Assembly (NCBI GenBank): GCA_023416455.1
Contig: JAEZHQ010000239.1
Span: forward strand, 1 to 44,315
Direction of reading: 5' to 3'
Length of the DNA stretch: 44,315 nt
From: Pseudomonadota bacterium
GTDB taxonomy: Bacteria > Pseudomonadota > Alphaproteobacteria > Azospirillales > Azospirillaceae
Shown: piece by piece, positions 31,326 through 39,086 of the stretch
Layout of the letters: each line of letters begins with the position of its first letter
Position numbering within the stretch: the first letter of the stretch is position 1
The notes under the pieces: model-generated
What the model was told of the DNA's origin: nothing
Databases searched by the model: none
What the model saw: only the letters and a program-made list of their open reading frames with translations
Made by a program: the position numbers and the translations under genes

Positions 31326-31349
31326 GGCCTGCGTCGAACGCCGCAGGCC
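31326..31349 (+). terminator. Stem-loop after yjdM
   Basis: GGCCTGCG (31326-31333) and CGCAGGCC (31342-31349) form an 8-bp stem with an 8-base loop 18 bases after the yjdM stop. No T-run follows, so it is at best a weak or Rho-assisted terminator. Confidence 0.35.
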
Positions 31350-31423
31350 CAAGCCCGGTGTTGGAACCCGTTGTTTGATTCCGGTGGCGGGCGCGTCCGC
31401 GTGCCGGCCCTGTGGTCCGCCCG

Positions 31424-31798
31424 TCAGCGGAAGGCCAGGGGCAGGCCCTGGCCGGTACCCGCCGCGGCGCGGCGGGGGTCGTCCTCGCGCTCGGGCGGGC
31501 GGTCGAGCGAGGTGTCGGCCATCGGATCGCCCGTGCCGTGGCCGGCGAGGCGGTGGCCGTCCTCCGTCGCGGCGGAGCGGTAATAGCCGGCGATGTGGAC
31601 GCGCACCGCCGAGGACAGGTTGACGGGGCCGCCGGTCGCCGTGCTGTACAGCGTCTCGATCCGGGAGACGAGGGCGTCGCGCGTCATCCGCTCGCGCCGG
31701 GCGATGTCGTCCAGCGCGTCCCAGATGGATGGTTCCAGCCGCATGCTCGTGCGGCGGCCGTTGACCTTGATGTTCTTCCCCACAAGCGCGCCGAGCAT
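31424..31798 (-). CDS. Ribbon-helix-helix domain protein
   Basis: A 124-residue protein. Residues 9-50 (NIKVNGRRTSMRLEPSIWDALDDIARRERMTRDALVSRIE) have the beta strand and two helices of an RHH_4-type DNA-binding fold. The remainder after residue 70 is rich in Asp, Arg and Gly and probably unstructured. Such proteins bind DNA as dimers and often repress their own gene. The promoter at 31829-31859 overlaps an ATTGCAAT palindrome that could be its operator. No toxin gene adjoins it. Confidence 0.8.
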   Translation of the reverse strand: MLGALVGKNIKVNGRRTSMRLEPSIWDALDDIARRERMTRDALVSRIETLYSTATGGPVNLSSAVRVHIAGYYRSAATEDGHRLAGHGTGDPMADTSLDRPPEREDDPRRAAAGTGQGLPLAFR

Positions 31799-31828
31799 GG
31801 CCGTTCCAATATCCGATGCGAGCGTCCC

Positions 31829-31859
31829 ATTGTATGAATTGCAATCCGAGGTCTGTCAA
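31829..31859 (-). promoter_or_regulatory. Strong-looking promoter of the ribbon-helix-helix gene
   Basis: On the minus strand a perfect TTGACA (31859-31854) and TACAAT (31834-31829), 19 bases apart, with the palindromic core ATTGCAAT in the spacer. Transcription would start about 24 bases before the ATG at 31798. Confidence 0.55.
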
Positions 31860-31902
31860 TAACCTCTGAGGCCGAAGGGGTATAGGCCGCCCGGCCGGAG
31901 CG

Positions 31903-32637
31903 TCATCCGGCGAGCGCCAGAAGCTCGGCAACGAAGGCCGGCACCACCGCGGTGGCCGGCCCGTGGCGGGAATCGGCGAACAGCGAGGCGCCCAGCGACG
32001 CTTCCAGGTTCAGCTCGACGGTGAGGGCGCCGGCGGCGTGGGCCTCCGCCACGAATCCGGCGGCCGGATAGACGTTGCCCGAGGTGCCGATCGACACGAA
32101 CAGGTCGCAGCTCTGGAGGGCGCGCCCGATCCGCTCCATATGGTAGGGCATCTCGCCGAACCACACCACGTCCGGGCGCAGGCCGGCCTTGCGGGCGCAG
32201 GCCGGGCAGACGTCCGCCGCCGACAGGTCGCCGCGGCAGTCGGCCACCGTGCGGCAGTGGGCGCAAACGGACTTCAGCAGCTCGCCGTGCATGTGGAGGG
32301 GCGCCCGGGAGCCGGCGCGCTCGTGCAGGTCGTCGATGTTCTGGGTGACCAGCAGCAGCTCGCCCGGCCAGCGCCGCTCCAGCTCGGCCAGGGCGGCGTG
32401 CGCGGCGTTCGGCCGGACCGCGGGGTCGAGCAGCCCGCGCCGCCGCTCGTTGTAGAAGCGGTGCACCAGCGCGGGGTTGCGCGCGAATCCCTGGGGGGTC
32501 GCGACGTCCTCCAGATCCACCTTGGCCCAGATGCCGTCGGCGCAGCGGAAGGTGTCCAGCCCGGATTCCTTGGAAATGCCGGCGCCGGTGAGGATGACGA
32601 TCGAGTCGGTGGGTCTCAGCCGGGTGGTGATCTGCAT
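31903..32637 (-). CDS. cobB: NAD-dependent protein deacylase, CobB-type sirtuin
   Basis: A 244-residue sirtuin: GAGISKESGLDTFR (18-31), TQNIDDLHERAG (98-109), catalytic H117 in MHGEL, zinc cysteines C125, C128, C144 and C147, and SIGTSGNVYPAAGF. FYNERRR contains Y62 and R65, the pair that in class III sirtuins (E. coli CobB, SIRT5) recognises acidic acyl groups, so desuccinylase as well as deacetylase activity is likely. It is transcribed divergently from the kinase gene across a 200-base gap, in which nothing specific was recognised. Confidence 0.94.
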   Translation of the reverse strand: MQITTRLRPTDSIVILTGAGISKESGLDTFRCADGIWAKVDLEDVATPQGFARNPALVHRFYNERRRGLLDPAVRPNAAHAALAELERRWPGELLLVTQNIDDLHERAGSRAPLHMHGELLKSVCAHCRTVADCRGDLSAADVCPACARKAGLRPDVVWFGEMPYHMERIGRALQSCDLFVSIGTSGNVYPAAGFVAEAHAAGALTVELNLEASLGASLFADSRHGPATAVVPAFVAELLALAG

Positions 32638-32837
32638 GGTCTCCCCTTCGGGTTGCGCAGGGATGCCGCGGTCTCCGGAGCGAGACGAAAGACGAGCGGA
32701 TGCCGATGGTCAAGGGTTCGTTCGGGCGGTGCCCGCGGCGCGGCCCGTGCCGGACCGCTGCAAGGCGTCTCGCCGCGCCCGGCGCCGATGGTTTATGGTG
32801 CCGGGATCGTCGCCTTCCTGGAAAACGGTCCCTGTCC

Positions 32838-34004
32838 ATGCCCAGCCCGCCCGGCGTCCTCGACGGGGTTGCCTTGTTCGAATCCTTCACCGCCGCGGAA
32901 CGCGAGGCGGTTGCCGCGCGCGGGCAGATCCTGGAGGTGCCGGCGGGCACCGTGCTGATGCGCGAGGGCGACGAGGCGGGAGCGCTCTACGTCCTGCTGG
33001 AGGGCACGGTGCGCGTGCTGCGCGCCGACGCGGTCGGCAACTCGGTCGAGGTCGGCTTCCGCCTGAAGGGGGAATGCTTCGGCGAGATGGCGCTGATCGA
33101 CGGCGGGCTGCGCTCCGCCACCGTGGTCGCCGGCACGCGGGTTCGCGTGTTCGAGCTGGAGCGGGAGCTGTTCCTGGAGGTCATGGCCCGCGCCCCGGCC
33201 CTCATGTCCAAGCTGCTGCGCGAGCTGAGCCGCAAGATCCGCGACGTCTCCGAACGGGTGGTGCGCGAGGACCTGGAGCGCCGGACCCGCGCCGCCGAGG
33301 TGGAGCTGGCCCGCCACCGCGCCATCACCCAGGCGGTCACCGGGCTGGCGCACGAGATGAACACGCCGCTGGGAATCTGCGTCACCGCGGCCACCCACCT
33401 CCAGGAGGTCGCCGGGGCGGGGGCGGCCAGCCTGCGCGAGCCGGCGGCGCTGCTGGTGAGCAACCTGGACCGGGCGGTGCGGCTCGTCCAGACCTTCACC
33501 GCGCTCGCCGCCTGCCACCACGCCGAGCCGCTGGAGACGCTCGACATCCTTCAGGTGGCCGAGCAGGCCGCGGCCCTCTTCGCGATGGAGCGGCCGAACG
33601 AGGGGCTGTGCGTGCGGGTCGACGTGGACGGCCCGCGGCCCTGGATCGGCTACCGCGTCCACCTGGAACGGGTGCTCCACCAGCTCTTCGCCAACGTGGC
33701 CGCGCACGCCTATCCCGGCGGCGCCGGCGGGGTGGTGGAGGTGGCGGTGGAGGCCGACGCGCTCGACGGCCAGCTGGCCTGGCGCCTCACCGTCCGCGAC
33801 GGCGGCACCGGCATCGCCGAGGAGGCCCTGCCCAAGCTGACCGACGCCTTCTACACCACCGCCCGCGGCCGGGGGCACAAGGGGCTGGGGCTGACCATCG
33901 CCTTCAACACGGTGACCGGGCCGCTCGGCGGCCGCATGCAGGTGGACAGCGCCCCCGGCGCCGGCACCACGGTGACCATCACCGTGCCGCAAGAACTGCT
34001 GTAG
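32838..34004 (+). CDS. Cytoplasmic sensor histidine kinase with N-terminal cyclic nucleotide-binding domain
   Basis: A 388-residue protein without membrane segments. Residues 10-130 form a cNMP-binding (CAP_ED) domain with the phosphate cassette FGEMALIDGGLRSATV. A coiled segment (DLERRTRAAEVELARHRA) leads to the phosphoacceptor H172 in GLAHEMNTPLG. HATPase motifs follow: N-box LHQLFANVAAHAYPG (N286, first Asn replaced by Gln), G1 DGGTGI (321-326), F-box KLTDAFYTT and G2 GHKGLGLTIAF. No response regulator is adjacent. Input may be a nucleotide or another small ligand. Start at 32838 chosen by domain alignment; the open frame upstream lacks character. Confidence 0.87.
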   Translation: MPSPPGVLDGVALFESFTAAEREAVAARGQILEVPAGTVLMREGDEAGALYVLLEGTVRVLRADAVGNSVEVGFRLKGECFGEMALIDGGLRSATVVAGTRVRVFELERELFLEVMARAPALMSKLLRELSRKIRDVSERVVREDLERRTRAAEVELARHRAITQAVTGLAHEMNTPLGICVTAATHLQEVAGAGAASLREPAALLVSNLDRAVRLVQTFTALAACHHAEPLETLDILQVAEQAAALFAMERPNEGLCVRVDVDGPRPWIGYRVHLERVLHQLFANVAAHAYPGGAGGVVEVAVEADALDGQLAWRLTVRDGGTGIAEEALPKLTDAFYTTARGRGHKGLGLTIAFNTVTGPLGGRMQVDSAPGAGTTVTITVPQELL

Positions 34005-34032
34005 GGCGGCCGTCCCGCTCAAGAGGGCCGCC
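34005..34032. terminator. Hairpin between convergent kinase and LysR genes
   Basis: GGCGGCC (34005-34011) pairs with GGCCGCC (34026-34032) just after the kinase stop in a 57-base convergent gap. It lacks a T-run on either side, so termination is inferred only from position. Confidence 0.3.
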
Positions 34033-34061
34033 GCGGTTCCCGCGCCCGTTCACCGACCCCG

Positions 34062-34946
34062 TCAGCGCCGGCCGGGGAACTCGGCGCGCATCCAGGCGCG
34101 GAAGGCGGCGACCTCCGGCCGCGCCAGGCTGTCGCGGGCGGCGACCATCCACCAGGCGGTGCGGGCCGGCACGCGCGGCCCCAGCACTTCGACCAGCCGT
34201 CCGGCCTCCAGCTCGGGATCGATGGTCGGGCGCCGCCCGATGGCGACGCCCAGGCCGCGGACGGCGGCGTCCATCGCCATGTGGATGGCGTCGAAGCGCA
34301 GCCCGCCGCCGAGGGCTTCCGGCGGCAGGCCGGCGGCCTCGGCCCAGGCGGGCCAGTCGTCGGTGATGTCGGCGACGTGCAGCAGGGCCGCCCGGGCGAG
34401 ATCGGCCGGCTCGCGGATGCGCGCGGCGAGCGACGGCGCCGCCACCGGCACCAGATCCTCTTCCAGCAGGGTCACCGCGGCCAGCCCCGTCCAAGGGCCG
34501 CGGCTGATCCGGATGCCGATGTCGATGCCGTCGCGCGGGAACTCCACCATGCGGTGGGCGGTGTCGAGATCGACGGTGATGGCGGGGTGGCGCTCGCGGA
34601 AGGCGGGCAGACGGGGGATCAGCCAGCGCAGGGCGAAGGTCGGCGCCACGCTGACCGACAGCCGGCCGCTGGGGGCGCGTCCCGGCACGCTTTCGGTGGC
34701 GAGCGCCAGCGCCTGGAGCGCGTCGCGCACGCGCGGCAGATAGGCCTCGCCGGCCTCGGTCAGGGCGAGGCTGCGGTTGCCGCGCCGGAACAGGGGCACG
34801 CCCAGCCAGCCCTCAAGGGTCTGGATTCCGTGGCTGACGGCGCTGGGGGTGACGTGCAGCTCCTCCGCCGCCATCTTGAAGCTGAGATGGCGGCCGGCGG
34901 CCTCGAACAGGCGCAGGGTGTTGAGCGGCGGCAGACGGTAGCCCAT
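34062..34946 (-). CDS. LysR-family transcriptional regulator (GcvA-like)
   Basis: A 294-residue regulator. The N-terminal winged HTH reads LPPLNTLRLFEAAGRHLSFKMAAEELHVTPSAVSHGIQTLEGWLGVPLFRR, followed by the LTEAGEAYLPRVRDAL linker helix and an effector domain with SVAPTFALRWLIPRLPAFRERHP and DIGIRISRG, as in GcvA. The effector and targets are unknown. No divergent partner gene is present; trxA lies upstream in the same orientation. Confidence 0.9.
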   Translation of the reverse strand: MGYRLPPLNTLRLFEAAGRHLSFKMAAEELHVTPSAVSHGIQTLEGWLGVPLFRRGNRSLALTEAGEAYLPRVRDALQALALATESVPGRAPSGRLSVSVAPTFALRWLIPRLPAFRERHPAITVDLDTAHRMVEFPRDGIDIGIRISRGPWTGLAAVTLLEEDLVPVAAPSLAARIREPADLARAALLHVADITDDWPAWAEAAGLPPEALGGGLRFDAIHMAMDAAVRGLGVAIGRRPTIDPELEAGRLVEVLGPRVPARTAWWMVAARDSLARPEVAAFRAWMRAEFPGRR

Positions 34947-35022
34947 CGCTCCTCATAGCGGCGGCGCTCGCCCCCGTTCCGCCAGGCGCCGTCCGCGCCG
35001 CCGGGGCGGTGACGCCATGGGA

Positions 35023-35048
35023 AAGCCCCGCCCGAAGGGGCGGGGCTT
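35023..35048 (-). terminator. Intrinsic terminator of trxA
   Basis: An 11-bp perfect stem (AAGCCCCGCCC/GGGCGGGGCTT) with a CTTC-type loop on the minus strand, 25 bases after the trxA stop, followed by CTTTC. The short U tract makes it moderate, but stem and position are typical. Confidence 0.65.
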
Positions 35049-35072
35049 ACGGCAGCGCGGGAGAAGGGCGGC

Positions 35073-35399
35073 TCAGCTCAGCGCGGAGTCGACCCACTGG
35101 AACAGGGCGCCCTTCGGCAGGGCGCCGATCTTGGTGGCGGCGACGGTGCCGTTCTTGAACAGCATCAGGGTCGGGATGCCGCGCACGCCGTACTTGGTCG
35201 GGGTGGCGGGGTTGTCGTCGATGTTCAGCTTGGCGACGGTCACCTTGCCCTGATAGTCGGCCGCGAGGTCGTCCAGCGCGGGCGCGATCATCTTGCAGGG
35301 TCCGCACCACTCCGCCCAGAAGTCGACCAGGACCGGCCCGGATGCCTTCAGGACGTCCTGCTCGAAGCTGTCGTCGGTGACCTTGATGGTGCTGCTCAT
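35073..35399 (-). CDS. trxA: Thioredoxin 1
   Basis: A 108-residue thioredoxin with the redox site WCGPC (31-35), VDFWAEWCGPCKMIAPAL, the cis-proline motif RGIPTLMLFKNG and D in PVLVDFWAE. It reduces disulfides in cytosolic proteins such as ribonucleotide reductase. It lies 150 bases downstream of addA in the same orientation, and has its own terminator. Confidence 0.97.
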   Translation of the reverse strand: MSSTIKVTDDSFEQDVLKASGPVLVDFWAEWCGPCKMIAPALDDLAADYQGKVTVAKLNIDDNPATPTKYGVRGIPTLMLFKNGTVAATKIGALPKGALFQWVDSALS

Positions 35400-35451
35400 G
35401 TGACCTCTTGCCTGGGTTCGGGAGTGTCGCCGTTCTGGACCCAGTCCCGGT

Positions 35452-35475
35452 TGTCCAATCCTGGCTGTCCAATCC
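35452..35475 (-). repeat. Two direct repeats upstream of trxA
   Basis: GGATTGGACA occurs twice on the minus strand (35475-35466 and 35461-35452), 14 bases apart, in the addA-trxA spacer about 55-75 bases before trxA. Spacing is roughly 1.3 helical turns. They might be regulator sites; no -10 box was recognised nearby. Confidence 0.35.
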
Positions 35476-35549
35476 GCGGCGAACCCGTCCCTGTCGGTGG
35501 ATTTCGGGCAAAATGTAGGACCGACCCCCCATGCCGGTCAAGCCGCCGC

Positions 35550-38500
35550 TCACGGGCCGGCGTCCGTCCCCGAAACCCCCGATGCGGCGAAAAGTTCCAC
35601 CGGCAGCTCCATCAGCGACGGCCCGTCGGTCCACAGCAGAACGCAGCGCACCCGCCGGCCGGGATAGACGGCTTCCAGCGCCCCCCGGTAGGCGGCCATC
35701 TGGCGGCGGTAGACGGCCGGTACCTCCTCCACCCGGCGGGGCGGCGGGCGGTTGGTCTTGTAGTCGACGATCCACACGGTGTCGCCGGTCACCGCCAGCC
35801 GGTCGATGCGGCCGGACAGCGCCCGCCCCTCGACCACGCCGACCACCGGGACCTCGGCCCGCGACGCCGGGCCGAACAGGTGGGCGAAGTCGGGATGGTC
35901 GAGGACGGCCATCGTTTCGCAGGCGATCTCATCCTGGCGCGGTTCCGTCAGGCCATGGGCCGGGCGGGCCAGGAAGCGGCGGCAGGCCGCCTCGCGCGCC
36001 GCCTCGGGAAGGTCGGGCAGGGTTTGGAGCAGCCGGTGCACCAGCAGGCCGCGCTTGAAGCGCGCGCCGTCGTCCTCGCCCAGGGGCGAGCGCACCGCCG
36101 GCTCATCCTCGTCGGGGCGCGACGGGGTCAGCGGGCGCGAGGGCTCCGGCTCCGCCGGGGCGGGGCGGGCGATCCAGGGCGGCGGCGCACCGGCGTCGGC
36201 GGCCCGGCCCGGTCCGGCCCCGTCGGGCCGGACGACGGCGGTCTGCCGGTCGTGGAGGCGCCAGCCCTCGCCGCTCCAGCCGTGGGGGCCGAAGGCGGCG
36301 AAATCGAAGCCGTGGGGGACGCCGACCTCGCGCATCGCCGCCTCGACCAGCCGGTACCAGCAGCCCCCGGCGGCCTCGCGCCGCCCCTGGTGGCCGCAGA
36401 TGTAGAGCCGGTCCTCCGCCCGGGTCAGCGCGACGTAGAGCAGGCGGCGGTACTCCTGGTCGCGGCGCCGGTCGGCGCGGGCGCGCGCCGCCGAGCACAG
36501 CGCGTCCTCCTGGCTGCGGCGCGGGGCGAACAGCGGCACTGCGCAGCCCTCGTCCGGCCACAGGATGGCCGGGCTCTGGGTCGGCGCGCCGAGCGTGTCG
36601 GGCATGAAGACGATGGGCGCCTGCAACCCCTTGGAGCCATGCACCGTCATGATGCGCACGCGCCCGCCGCCCTGGTCCAGCTCGCGCTTGATCTCGGCCT
36701 CGCTGGCGGCGAGCCAGGCCAGGAAGTTCTGGAGCGACGGCGGCTCGGTCTTCTCGAAGGCCAGGCAGACGGCCAGGAACTCGTCGAGCGGGTCCTGGGC
36801 GTCGGGGCCGAGCCGCCGGAGGATGGCGCGCCGGCCCGATCGGGTGTCGGCCGGGCAGGGCGCGCTGAGGATGCCGGCGAACAGCTCGTAGGGCGCCTGG
36901 AAGTCGGTGCGGGCCAGCAGGTCGCCCAGATAGCGCCGCGCCGGGCGGACGGCCGGGTCGCTCTCCGCCCGCGCCGCCAGCGCCTGCCACAGCGTGCCGC
37001 GGCGGCGGTGGGCGAGGTCGAACAGCTCCTCCTCGGTCAGCCCGATCAGCGGCCCCTTCAGGACCGTGGCCAGCGTCAGGTCGTCCTCGGGCAACAGCAG
37101 GAAGTCGGCCAGCGCCATCAGGTCCATGACCGCCAGCTGCCCGGTCAGCGTCATGCGGTCGACCCCGGCCACCGGCACGGCGCGGTCCTTCAGCGCGCGG
37201 ACCAGCTCGGTGACGAAGCCGGTGCGGCGGCGGACCAGGACCAGCACGTCGCCGGGCTGCACCGGCCGGCCGCGCGATTCCAGCGGCTCGCCGCGCTGGA
37301 TCCAGCCGCGGATGGTGTCGGCGATGACCGCGGCGAGGCGGGCCGGGGGCGAGTCCGCCGCCTCGCGGGCCACCGGCGGCGCCCAGGCGGGTGGATCGGC
37401 GGCCTCGGCCGGCCGCACCGGCGGCCACAGCTCGACCAGCCCGGCCTGGCCGCGCCGGAAGGCGCGGTGGCGGATGACCGGGTTCGTTTCGGAAGCGACA
37501 CCGTCCTTGGCGGCGTCCAGCCGGAACACGGCGTCCACCGCCTCCAGGACGGCGGCGGTGGAGCGGAAGGAGATGTCCAGGTCGACCGCCTCCCAGCGCC
37601 GCCCGGCGGCCCGCGCGCGCTCCTGGAAATGGCGGCGCATGCGCGCGAACTCGGCCGGGTCGGCGCGCTGGAAGCTGAAGATGGACTGCTTCTCGTCGCC
37701 CACCGCGAAGACGGTCCGCCCCCCTCCGGCGCCCGCTCCGGCGCCCCCTCCGGCGCCCCCTCCGGCGCCGATATCGGCGAAGAATTCCCCGGCGATGCTG
37801 GACACCACCTGCCACTGCTCGGGGTTGGTGTCCTGCGCCTCGTCGATCAGGATGTGGTCGATGCCGCCGTCCAGCTTGAACAGCACCCAGGGCACCGCGG
37901 GGACGCCGTCCTTCCCCTTGAGTAGGGCGTTGGCGGCCAGGATCAGGTCGTCGTAGTCGAGCAGGGCCTTGCCCTGCTTGCGCGCCCGGTAGGCCCCCAG
38001 CAGCGCCTCGGCCAGGGTCAGCAGCGCCGCGGTGGAGGCCGCGACCCCGGCCGCCTTCACCCGCTGCATCAGCGCCTGGATGCGCTCCGCCTCGCGCTCC
38101 AGCGCGGCGAGGGCCTCGGGGAAGCGGGTGGCCGGCTTCTTGGTGATCAGGGTCTTGCGGGCGCCGCCCTCGGCGGTCAGGAACAGGCGGGCGTAGGCGT
38201 GGAAGGCGCGCACGCGGCTTTCGGCGGCGTCCAGCCACTGCTGGATGGCGAGGCCGCGGTCCTGGTCGGCGGGGCTGCCGGTGGCCAGCGCCCGGCAGGC
38301 CTCGCGCAGGGTCGGCACGTCCAGCGCCGCGTCGGCGCAGGCGTCGCGCAGGATCGTCTCCCCGGTCTCGCCGGGGGGCACGCCCAGGGCGCGGTGAACC
38401 TCGGCGATGGTGCCCTCCAGCCCGCCGAAGCGGTCGAACAGGCGCTGGATGCGCCCGCGCTCGCTGGCCAGTTCGGCGAGGATGGCGGCGAAATCCTCGG

Positions 38501-39086
38501 CGTTCAGCTCGGCGGTCAGCCGGGCCATGGCCGCGCCCAGCGGCGAGCCGGGGGCGGCGCGGCCGGCGTGCAGAACGGCGTCGCGCGCCTCGGTCAGCAG
38601 GCCGGCGGCGCTGCGCTCGTCCATCACCTCGAAATGGGGGGCGAGGCCGGCCTCCAGCGGGAAGCGGCGCAGCAGCGACTGGCAGAAGGCGTGGATGGTC
38701 TGGATTTTCATGCCGCCGGGGCAGTCCACCACCTGGGCGAACAGGCGGCGGGCGGCGGTGCGGGTGGCGGCGTCGGGGCGGCTGCCGCGCAGCTCGAAAA
38801 GGCGGTCCTCCAGCGCGTCGTCGGGCAGGGTGGCCCAGATGCCCAGCGTCCGGTTGATGCGGATGGACATCTCCGCCGCCGCCGCCTTGGTGAAGGTCAG
38901 GCAGAGGATGCGCGCCGGCGCGGTGCCGGCCAGCATCAGGCGGAGCACCCGGTCGGTCAGCACCTTGGTCTTGCCGGAGCCGGCGGAGGCCCCGACCCAC
39001 ACCGAGGATTGCGGGTCGGAGGCGCGGCGCTGCGCCAGGTTGGGGTCGAGCGGCCGTTCGCGCGCCGCGGAATCCGTCGGGGTCAC
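35550..39086 (-). CDS. addA: Double-strand break repair helicase AddA
   Basis: A 1178-residue UvrD-type helicase-nuclease. Walker A is GASAGSGKT (32-40). Further helicase motifs are TFTKAAAAEM, LLDYDDLI, LIDEAQDTNPEQW, AVGDEKQSIFSFQRADPAEF, MTVHGSKGLQAPIVFMPD and LYVALTRAEDRLYI. The C-terminal nuclease motif is DTVWIVDYKTN (PD-(D/E)xK). It starts with GTG overlapping the addB stop (GTGA). A Gly/Ala-rich low-complexity insert (DIGAGGGAGGGAGAGAGGG region) from 12/15-bp repeats at about 37716-37770 precedes the VGDEKQS motif. With AddB it resects DNA ends for RecA. Confidence 0.95.
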   Translation of the reverse strand: MTPTDSAARERPLDPNLAQRRASDPQSSVWVGASAGSGKTKVLTDRVLRLMLAGTAPARILCLTFTKAAAAEMSIRINRTLGIWATLPDDALEDRLFELRGSRPDAATRTAARRLFAQVVDCPGGMKIQTIHAFCQSLLRRFPLEAGLAPHFEVMDERSAAGLLTEARDAVLHAGRAAPGSPLGAAMARLTAELNAEDFAAILAELASERGRIQRLFDRFGGLEGTIAEVHRALGVPPGETGETILRDACADAALDVPTLREACRALATGSPADQDRGLAIQQWLDAAESRVRAFHAYARLFLTAEGGARKTLITKKPATRFPEALAALEREAERIQALMQRVKAAGVAASTAALLTLAEALLGAYRARKQGKALLDYDDLILAANALLKGKDGVPAVPWVLFKLDGGIDHILIDEAQDTNPEQWQVVSSIAGEFFADIGAGGGAGGGAGAGAGGGRTVFAVGDEKQSIFSFQRADPAEFARMRRHFQERARAAGRRWEAVDLDISFRSTAAVLEAVDAVFRLDAAKDGVASETNPVIRHRAFRRGQAGLVELWPPVRPAEAADPPAWAPPVAREAADSPPARLAAVIADTIRGWIQRGEPLESRGRPVQPGDVLVLVRRRTGFVTELVRALKDRAVPVAGVDRMTLTGQLAVMDLMALADFLLLPEDDLTLATVLKGPLIGLTEEELFDLAHRRRGTLWQALAARAESDPAVRPARRYLGDLLARTDFQAPYELFAGILSAPCPADTRSGRRAILRRLGPDAQDPLDEFLAVCLAFEKTEPPSLQNFLAWLAASEAEIKRELDQGGGRVRIMTVHGSKGLQAPIVFMPDTLGAPTQSPAILWPDEGCAVPLFAPRRSQEDALCSAARARADRRRDQEYRRLLYVALTRAEDRLYICGHQGRREAAGGCWYRLVEAAMREVGVPHGFDFAAFGPHGWSGEGWRLHDRQTAVVRPDGAGPGRAADAGAPPPWIARPAPAEPEPSRPLTPSRPDEDEPAVRSPLGEDDGARFKRGLLVHRLLQTLPDLPEAAREAACRRFLARPAHGLTEPRQDEIACETMAVLDHPDFAHLFGPASRAEVPVVGVVEGRALSGRIDRLAVTGDTVWIVDYKTNRPPPRRVEEVPAVYRRQMAAYRGALEAVYPGRRVRCVLLWTDGPSLMELPVELFAASGVSGTDAGP

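Noticed and set aside
32838..34004. Kinase judged inactive because of an altered N-box
   Set aside because: Realigning LHQLFANVAAHAYPG with family members shows the essential second Asn (N286) is kept; only the first is Gln.
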